From Acidobacteria bacterium SCN 69-37 (lineage in GTDB: Bacteria > Acidobacteriota > Vicinamibacteria > Vicinamibacterales > SCN-69-37): a DNA stretch of 48,755 nt. The notes under the pieces are model-generated. The model was not told where the DNA came from. It saw nothing but the letters and a program-made list of their open reading frames with translations, and did not search any database. The DNA lies in the NCBI GenBank assembly GCA_001724025.1, contig MEDJ01000014.1:1-48755 (forward strand), written 5' to 3'. Shown one piece after another: positions 43,822 through 48,755 of this stretch. How positions within the stretch are numbered: the stretch's first letter is position 1; each line of letters begins with the position of its first letter. The position numbers were made by a program, and so were the translations under genes.

Positions 43822-44595
43822 CTATCGCCGTCCGATGATCGACAGCAGTTCCACGTCGAAGATGGTCGTGGCGCCGCCGGGGATGTTCGGCGTGCCGGCA
43901 TCGCCGTATGCCAGATCCGCCGGGCACACGAGCTGCGCCTTGCCGCCGACGCGCATGCGCTGCATGCCCTCCGTCCAGCAGGGGATCACGGTCCGCAGCG
44001 ACAGGTCGACGGGTTCGTCGCGGCTGTAGGAGCTGTCGAACTCCCGGCCGTTGACGAGCGTGCCGCGATAGTGGACGCGGACGAAGTCCGACGCCGACGG
44101 CGACACGCCGGTCCCGGCCTGCACCTCGCGATAGATCAAGCCTGATGTTGTCTTCACGGCCCCGGGCTCGGCAGCGGCGGTGGTCAGGTAGGCGAGCGAC
44201 GCGGCCTGCTCGCGCCGCAGGGCGCGCTCGCGGCGCGCGGTCGCCAGGGGCTGAATCTGCGGCCCGAATTCATCGACATCGATGGCGGGCGTGCCGGCCG
44301 TCCCGTCCGTCAATGCCTGCTTGACGATGTCGAGTTCACCGGCACTCAGGTCGAACTCGGCAATCGACTGCTGCATCACGAGGCCCAGTGCGTAAATGAC
44401 CTTCTCTTCGTCGGTCAGCGGCGCGGGCGCAGCGGCAGCCGCCGCTTGCGTGGACGGGCGCGGCGCTGGAGCCGCGGCCGGACGCGCTGGCGACGCCGGG
44501 CGCGCGGCTGGTGCCGCCGGCCGGGGCGACGCAGGCGGAGCCTGGGCCAACGTCACGATGGGCACGCACAGCAGCAGGCGCGCGAGTCGACGCAT
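43822..44595 (-). CDS. Exported FKBP-type peptidyl-prolyl isomerase
   Basis: A 257-residue periplasmic foldase. Signal peptide (1-19, ending TLAQA), then an Ala/Pro-rich tether (20-62). An N-terminal FKBP-N helical dimerisation domain follows (about 62-140, DEEKVIYALGLVMQQSIAEF), as in Mip/FkpA. The C-terminal FKBP domain (about 145-257) has TTSGLIYREVQAGTGVSPSA, VRVHYRGTLVNGREFDSSYS, PVDLSLRTVIPCWTEGMQRM, YGDAGTPNIPGGATTIFDVE. Active-site aromatics Tyr, Phe, Trp and the final Phe are present. It catalyses cis-trans isomerisation of Xaa-Pro bonds. There is no Shine-Dalgarno; TACGCT (44607-44602) ends six bases before ATG 44595. Confidence 0.92.
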   Translation of the reverse strand: MRRLARLLLCVPIVTLAQAPPASPRPAAPAARPASPARPAAAPAPRPSTQAAAAAAPAPLTDEEKVIYALGLVMQQSIAEFDLSAGELDIVKQALTDGTAGTPAIDVDEFGPQIQPLATARRERALRREQAASLAYLTTAAAEPGAVKTTSGLIYREVQAGTGVSPSASDFVRVHYRGTLVNGREFDSSYSRDEPVDLSLRTVIPCWTEGMQRMRVGGKAQLVCPADLAYGDAGTPNIPGGATTIFDVELLSIIGRR

Positions 44596-44762
44596 CACAC
44601 GAGCGTACCACCCGACGGGCCCGGCTCACGTCTCGGCTGAACGCCTCCACGGCCACGCGCACCAGCAACGACATGCCGGTCGCAAGAATGGCCGGCGCCC
44701 TCGTCGCGACGAATGCCGGGGCGAGAACCGCCTCCAGGCCTCCGGGTACAATGACCCGGCAC

Positions 44763-44839
44763 GCGCCCGTAGCTCAGGTGGATAGAGCATCGGCCTTCTA
44801 AGCCGAGGGTCGCAGGTTCGAGTCCTGCCGGGCGCGCCA
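44763..44839 (+). tRNA. tRNA-Arg, anticodon UCU
   Basis: The cloverleaf is complete. The acceptor GCGCCCG (44763-44769) pairs with CGGGCGC (44829-44835). The D-arm GCTC/GAGC, anticodon stem TCGGC/GCCGA and T-arm GCAGG-TTCGAGT-CCTGC are all present. The anticodon loop CTTCTAA gives TCT at 44797-44799, reading AGA and AGG. The 3' CCA is encoded (44837-44839). No attachment-site duplication of its 3' end was seen in the window. Confidence 0.96.
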
Positions 44840-44847
44840 TTCGCCCG

Positions 44848-46143
44848 CTACATGTCCTTGCGCCGGTGGTAGGTGATCTGCCAGTCGTCGGCGTATTCGG
44901 CGTAGTGGCCGCGAAGCCGGCTGAGCGGCAGGATGCTCCAGGGCGCGAGGGCCGACGTGCCGTTCTTGCTGAACACCAGATCACCGGCCAGATGGACCGC
45001 CACGTGGACGAGATTGCCGTGCCGATCCGCGAACGCCACGACATCGCCCAGCTGGAAATTGTCCTGGACGACGTAGTAGTCGGACTTGAGCGTCGCGAGC
45101 GCGATCTCCGGATCGAGAAAGCGATCGTCGGGCGTCGGATTGAAGAAGTTCAACGCCGTCCAGAGACAGTTGGCCAGGAGCGGCCGTGAGAGATCCTCGA
45201 CCGTGGGCCGCGGATACCGATAGAGGTGATCGCGCGCAACCGTCGGCAGCAGGTGGCTGATGTCGATCAGGCCGGCGCCGCCATTGGCACGCACGGCCGA
45301 CTCGAGCAGCGGCCGCAGGTCGGTCCGTCGTCCCCCTCGGCCCCAGTATTCCGCCACGTCGTCAAGCGACACCGACGGCGGCACGCGCAGGTGCACGAGC
45401 ACGGTAGCGTGCCGCAGCAACTGCTTCGCCAGCCGCTGCAGTTCGTCGGCATTCGTGATGCGCGACCGGACCTGCTCGATGTCGGCGAAGAACATGAACC
45501 CGTCGCGGCGATACACGTACGGCTCGACGAGCTTCCGCGTCTCGGCCGAGACCGGCGCGCCGAGCCACTCGTCGATCGACTGGCCGTAGAACCGGTACGA
45601 CGACACCTGATCGAAATTGATCGGCCGGTCCGTATACCCGCTGAGCGCGCTCTTCGCGAGCCACAGGTACACGTTCCCCCGCACCTCGTGGCTCATGCGC
45701 GCCACCAGGTCGGCCTCCGGCGTGACGAACACGCCGGGCACCGGATCGGCAGCCCGCGCACCGGTTCGCAGGCGCGCCGCGTCGGCGGCCGCGAGCCCGA
45801 ACGACCGCAGCAGCGTCTCGAGTTCGTCGCCCGTCATCGGCGGGAAGTGCCAGACCGATGGCTGCAGTTCGCCCCAGACGCGCGACACGTACTCCATCGG
45901 CGGCGAAATGACGATGGGCGTGACCGACAGTTCGCCCCAGGGCCCGACCGCCGGCGACACGCCCGCTTCGACGGCCGCGGGCGGCGCCAGATCGTCGGAG
46001 GGCTCCGACGTGATCCACCACCAGCCTCCAACGACCAGCCATGGCACCACGACACAGGCCATCAATCCAATCAGCCACCGCCGTGGCACTGCCACGACAG
46101 GGCTCGTGGCCTTGCGTGGTCCGAGCTTGGTCGTCTCGGTCAT
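44848..46143 (-). CDS. Membrane-anchored protein with NlpC/P60-like C-terminal domain
   Basis: A 431-residue protein. ATG 46143 is preceded by CGGAG. A membrane helix at about residues 24-46 (LIGLMACVVVPWLVVGGWWW) anchors a large periplasmic part. The middle (about 90-330) is a helical region with Trp/Tyr-rich segments (VWHFPPMTGDELETLLRSFG, NVYLWLAKSALSGYTDRPIN). The last 110 residues resemble a papain-like NlpC/P60 or CHAP peptidase: Cys in LANCLWTALNFF, GDVVAFADRHGNLVHVAVHL with the likely catalytic His, and DLVFSKNGTSALAPWSILPL. A role in peptidoglycan cleavage is inferred from this fold only. It begins on the opposite strand just past the tRNA. Confidence 0.75.
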   Translation of the reverse strand: MTETTKLGPRKATSPVVAVPRRWLIGLMACVVVPWLVVGGWWWITSEPSDDLAPPAAVEAGVSPAVGPWGELSVTPIVISPPMEYVSRVWGELQPSVWHFPPMTGDELETLLRSFGLAAADAARLRTGARAADPVPGVFVTPEADLVARMSHEVRGNVYLWLAKSALSGYTDRPINFDQVSSYRFYGQSIDEWLGAPVSAETRKLVEPYVYRRDGFMFFADIEQVRSRITNADELQRLAKQLLRHATVLVHLRVPPSVSLDDVAEYWGRGGRRTDLRPLLESAVRANGGAGLIDISHLLPTVARDHLYRYPRPTVEDLSRPLLANCLWTALNFFNPTPDDRFLDPEIALATLKSDYYVVQDNFQLGDVVAFADRHGNLVHVAVHLAGDLVFSKNGTSALAPWSILPLSRLRGHYAEYADDWQITYHRRKDM

Positions 46144-46580
46144 ACCGCTGCTCCGCGCGCCTCCGACGATCCCGGCCGTTGCGCCGACGATGCACACATG
46201 GTGCGTGACTGGGCCGACCGTCCGGCGGGTCGGGCTCCGCTCGAACGTTGCGGTTCACTCCAGTTCCCTCACGATCGTCCCGAGCGGTGTCCATCAGGAC
46301 ACACCAGCGTAACTACTCCGCGCCGGGAACCAATGTTTCTCGACATCGCCACGAACCAGCCTCCCCTGACGCTTGAACTGCCACGGGTGCCGCTTACCGT
46401 CATACCACGATACTGGTACTTCGTCCCTCTTCAATCCGCTTCAATCGACGACGACGCGATGCCGTCAGGCGTCCCGCGGCAGGGCGACGGCGTGCCTGAT
46501 TGTCTGGTCGTGTTCGGTCCGGCCGGTGATACGCTGACCCTGGCCCGCCTCCGGCGGCCAGAGAGAAAGGATCCCTTATC
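46144..46580. other. Intergenic region
   Basis: These 437 bases have lower GC and no convincing reading frame; the frame from 46334 has atypical codons and runs on into the next gene out of phase. A weak dyad TACCA-CGATAC-TGGTA lies at 46403-46418. TACGCT at 46530-46535 may be the -10 of the gene at 46581, giving a leader of about 39 bases. Confidence 0.5.
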
Positions 46581-46970
46581 GTGGCAAAGAGACTCAGCCC
46601 GGAGAACATCGGCGCGGCACTCGGACAACTCGCGAACCGGATCGACGCATGGAAGCGTCAGCGTGACGATCTGATCGAAGAAGGTGAACGGCTGGCCAAC
46701 GTCGCGCTGGAGTTCGTGCACGATCTCCGCGGAACGACGACGCCCGCGGCCGCTCGTGCGGCGGCAGTCCCGCGCAAGCGCAAGGGCGGTCGGCCCAAGG
46801 GCATGAAGATGTCCGAGGAAACCCGCGCGAAGCTGCGCGAGGCGTGGAAGCGGCGGAAGGCCGCCCAGGCCGCGGCCGATCGGACGAAGACGACGGATGA
46901 ACGCGCCCGCGTCCGGAGCCGGACGGGCCGCACCCGCAGCGCGCGCGCCAGCAAGCGCAAGGTCGACTGA
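46581..46970 (+). CDS. Small basic protein with AT-hook-like segment
   Basis: A 129-residue protein from GTG 46581 with AAGGAT eight bases upstream. The first 50 residues are an acidic/basic helix suited to coiled-coil pairing (ENIGAALGQLANRIDAWKRQ, RDDLIEEGERLANVALEFVH). Then comes a Gly-Arg-Pro core RKRKGGRPKGMKMSEETRAK with the RGRP-like AT-hook pattern, and a Lys/Arg-rich tail to SKRKVD. The layout suggests a dimeric non-specific DNA-binding or nucleoid-associated protein; that is inference and I do not know the family name. The next gene begins 15 bases downstream. Confidence 0.75.
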   Translation: MAKRLSPENIGAALGQLANRIDAWKRQRDDLIEEGERLANVALEFVHDLRGTTTPAAARAAAVPRKRKGGRPKGMKMSEETRAKLREAWKRRKAAQAAADRTKTTDERARVRSRTGRTRSARASKRKVD

Positions 46971-46985
46971 GTTCGACATCCTGCC

Positions 46986-47480
46986 GTGGCCACGTTCACC
47001 GAGAGTCCCTTCGCGGCGCTGACCGTCATCGTGGCGCCCGCCATCCTGACGAATGCCTCGTCGGTGCTGTCGCTCGGAACCGGCAACCGCATCGCGCGCG
47101 TGGTCGATCGCACGCGCGTGCTTGCGGCCGGGCTGGCCGCCATCGATCCGGCCAGCCCGCGCGCCGCGGCGTACCGCGCCCACCTCGAACGCCTGAAACT
47201 GCGCGCCCACCTGCTGTTGCGGGCGCTGCGCTGGTTCTACACGTCGATTGGCGCGTTCGCGGCCGCCGCCCTCATCTCCGTGGTCGGCTCGGTCCTGGCC
47301 TCGTCGATGGCCGATCCGATCTTCCAGATCCTGGCGGCGCTCGGACTGCTGGCCGGGGCGGTCGGAGTGGCGGGCCTGGTGATTGGCGGCGTCGTGATGG
47401 CGCGCGAAACGCGCCTGGCCGTCCAGTTTCTCGAACAGGAAGTCGAGTTCATCCAGGCGCGTGAACATTCACCCGCCTGA
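46986..47480 (+). CDS. DUF2721-like membrane protein
   Basis: A 164-residue integral membrane protein from GTG 46986. Three hydrophobic helices: FAALTVIVAPAILTNASSVL (about 9-28), YTSIGAFAAAALISVVGSVL (about 85-104) and ILAALGLLAGAVGVAGLVIG (about 114-133). Between the first two lies a cytoplasmic basic helix with NRIARVVDRTRVL, the DUF2721 hallmark (NRxxRxxDRxR). The C-terminal amphipathic helix ends EVEFIQAREHSP. The function of the family is unknown. Probably co-transcribed with the basic protein upstream; it converges with the next gene, 8 bases between stops. Confidence 0.85.
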   Translation: MATFTESPFAALTVIVAPAILTNASSVLSLGTGNRIARVVDRTRVLAAGLAAIDPASPRAAAYRAHLERLKLRAHLLLRALRWFYTSIGAFAAAALISVVGSVLASSMADPIFQILAALGLLAGAVGVAGLVIGGVVMARETRLAVQFLEQEVEFIQAREHSPA

Positions 47481-47488
47481 CACGGCCC

Positions 47489-47755
47489 TCACCCCAGCTG
47501 GGCCATGGCCTCGGCGAGACGACGCTCCACCTCGGCCAGCGCCTGCGTCAGCTGAGCCCGCCGGTGCTCGTGGGTGGTCGAGGCGAGCTGGCGCTCGAAC
47601 TCCTTGCGCGCCAGCTTGAGCGATTCGACCTGACGCTGCGCCTCGGGATCGCGGAGATCACCGACACGGCGCTCGGACCGCTCGCGCTCCAGTTCCTCCA
47701 TCCGTTCCGCAATCCTCGACTCGGCGTCGATCAGGCCTTCCCCGGCATCACCCAT
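47489..47755 (-). CDS. Small coiled-coil protein
   Basis: An 88-residue, highly charged all-helical protein with AGGAG 11 bases before ATG 47755. Heptad patterns run through residues about 12-85 (ESRIAERMEELERERSERRV, VESLKLARKEFERQLASTTH, LTQALAEVERRLAEAMAQLG). No enzyme or membrane motif. It looks like a structural or adaptor coiled coil. No family recognised. The gene lies downstream of the efflux adaptor gene on the same strand, 117 bases away. Confidence 0.75.
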   Translation of the reverse strand: MGDAGEGLIDAESRIAERMEELERERSERRVGDLRDPEAQRQVESLKLARKEFERQLASTTHEHRRAQLTQALAEVERRLAEAMAQLG

Positions 47756-47872
47756 CGCGTCGCTTCTCCTGCACGCCCGGCTTCAGGCAGGCATGCCATC
47801 CCCGTATTCTGGCTCACCCGTGCGACGGATGGAAGGCGAAATCGTCCTCGTCGACGCGTATCGGCCACACAC

Positions 47873-48755
47873 TCACTCCGAGACGCGCACGCGCGTCCCG
47901 TCGGTGAGCGTATCGGGGGGATACGCCACGAGCCGCGTGCCCTCCTCCAGGCCGTCGACGATCTCGACGTCGCGCGCGCCGCGCTGCCCGATGGTCACGC
48001 GGCGCCGCACGGCCCGGCCGTTGTCGATGCCGTACACGCCCCAGTCGCTCCCGACGCGGAACAGCGTGGACGACGGCACCTGGAGCACGGCGGGCGAGTC
48101 CCAGATCACGATGCGGACCTCGACCCGATACCCGTCGCCGAGGCGCGCGAGTGCGTCGCGCGTGTCGGCGTCGGTCTCGACCGGATCGATGAGGACATTG
48201 ACGCGCTGCTCCTCGACACCGAGTGCCGAGATCTTGGTGAAGCCCGACGGCTCGACGCGGCGCACGCGGCCCGCGATCGCGTGGTCGCCGCCCCACTGAT
48301 CGATGAACACGTGCGCACCGGGCCGCACGCGGACGGCGTCGGCCGAGAGCAGGTCGGCCACGATCTCGAGCGCCGCCCGATCGCCCAGCTCGAGCAGCGG
48401 CTCGCCGGGAGCGACGACCCGCTGGCTCTCGCCGTGCCGCGCGAGCACCACGCCGTCGACCGGCGCGGTGATCGTGACGCGCCCCCCGCCCGGCACGGCG
48501 CCGGCGGCGCCGAGCCGGGCGCGCAGGGCCGCCACCTCCTGCGCCGCCTGCGCGACGGCGAACTCGGCCGCGCGCACGGCCTCGACCGCCGTGCGCTGAT
48601 CGGCCTGCTGCACCTCCAGCGTCTCGCGCGCCAGGGCGCCGGCCGCGGCCAGCGCCTCCGTGCGCGCGAGCTGCCTGTCGCCGAGCGCGCGCGCCGTGCG
48701 CGCGCGCTCGGCCTCGGCCTCGGCGCGGCCGGCGGCCGCCTCGGCCGCGCCGAGG
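47873..48755 (-). CDS. Efflux RND/ABC periplasmic adaptor (HlyD family), C-terminal part
   Basis: About 294 residues of a membrane-fusion protein are visible; the N-terminus lies beyond the window. The first 80 or so form the end of a long Ala/Arg/Glu-rich alpha-hairpin (LARTEALAAAGALARETLEV, AVEAVRAAEFAVAQAAQEVA). Next comes the barrel-sandwich lipoyl half-motif (VTITAPVDGVVLARHGESQR, VVAPGEPLLELGD). The beta-barrel domain (ALEIVADLLSADAVRVRPGA) and membrane-proximal domain (VLQVPSSTLFRVGSDWGVYG, VTIGQRGARDVEIVDGLEEG) follow. Such proteins bridge an inner-membrane pump to an outer-membrane channel. Partner pump genes should lie beyond the right edge or elsewhere. The frame is open to the last base. 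Confidence 0.88.
   Translation of the reverse strand, partial: LGAAEAAAGRAEAEAERARTARALGDRQLARTEALAAAGALARETLEVQQADQRTAVEAVRAAEFAVAQAAQEVAALRARLGAAGAVPGGGRVTITAPVDGVVLARHGESQRVVAPGEPLLELGDRAALEIVADLLSADAVRVRPGAHVFIDQWGGDHAIAGRVRRVEPSGFTKISALGVEEQRVNVLIDPVETDADTRDALARLGDGYRVEVRIVIWDSPAVLQVPSSTLFRVGSDWGVYGIDNGRAVRRRVTIGQRGARDVEIVDGLEEGTRLVAYPPDTLTDGTRVRVSE

Noticed and set aside
44763..44839. tRNA-Arg as an integration site
   Set aside because: No integrase gene and no repeat of the tRNA 3' end could be seen in the window.
46403..46418. TACCA/TGGTA dyad as an operator
   Set aside because: Five-base arms are too short to stand out by chance alone.
46431..47468. 345-codon minus-strand frame
   Set aside because: Antisense to the AT-hook-like and DUF2721 genes, which have starts and family features.

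Overview
The window is GC-rich bacterial chromosome, densely coding on both strands. It looks like an acidobacterium, possibly of the Vicinamibacteria type. The pointers are Oar-like TonB-dependent receptors with an N-terminal carboxypeptidase-regulatory domain, an orphan two-unit MacB/FtsX permease of the ADOP type, a propeller/HEAT/cytochrome c dehydrogenase, BACON and CHRD lipoproteins, and the codon use. The assignment is inference from gene content, not from a marker gene. No phage, IS element or CRISPR array is visible.

Layout. 1-7.1 kb (minus): a histidine kinase/LuxR-type regulator operon from a near-consensus promoter, a strong terminator, then two paralogous TonB-dependent receptors, the second cut by the window edge. 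7.3-8.6 kb: a CsbD-like protein and a HisKA-REC protein interrupted by a frameshift. 8.6-17.5 kb: lipid kinase behind an attenuator-like hairpin, a secreted EEP hydrolase with a Tat-type Gfo/Idh oxidoreductase, a SEC-C mini-protein, PhoD phosphatase, an O-methyltransferase, a DinB lipoprotein and a YegD-like Hsp70 ATPase. 17.5-25.1 kb: CHRD lipoprotein, a polytopic membrane protein coupled to a methyltransferase, a lipoprotein TIM-barrel isomerase, LMW phosphatase coupled to a zinc-ribbon protein, HU, YceI, and the agmatine pair aguB-aguA. 25.3-34.8 kb: BACON lipoprotein, ADOP permease, a SecDF fusion broken by one base, CWC protein and a large c-type cytochrome dehydrogenase. 34.9-40.8 kb: ilvE, metH and an ArsR-methyltransferase fusion coupled to metH. 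40.9-43.7 kb: an accessory islet with an AbiEii-type partner gene, a 26-residue AbiEii stump, a fragment of a second partner family, an ECF sigma/anti-sigma pair and an intact two-gene nucleotidyltransferase module. 43.8-48.8 kb: FKBP isomerase, tRNA-Arg(UCU), an NlpC/P60-like protein, small proteins and a truncated efflux adaptor.

Two themes cut across the genes. At least eight starts lack a Shine-Dalgarno sequence and instead have a TANNNT hexamer only 6-8 bases upstream, which suggests leaderless transcription is common here. Two otherwise sensible genes (HisKA-REC and SecDF) are each broken by one apparently missing base next to a short homopolymer, which looks more like assembly error than biology, although the first also makes a GTGA stop/start overlap. 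The best candidates for unexplored biology are the toxin-antitoxin-like islet, the ArsR-methyltransferase-metH operon and the hairpin leader of the lipid kinase gene.
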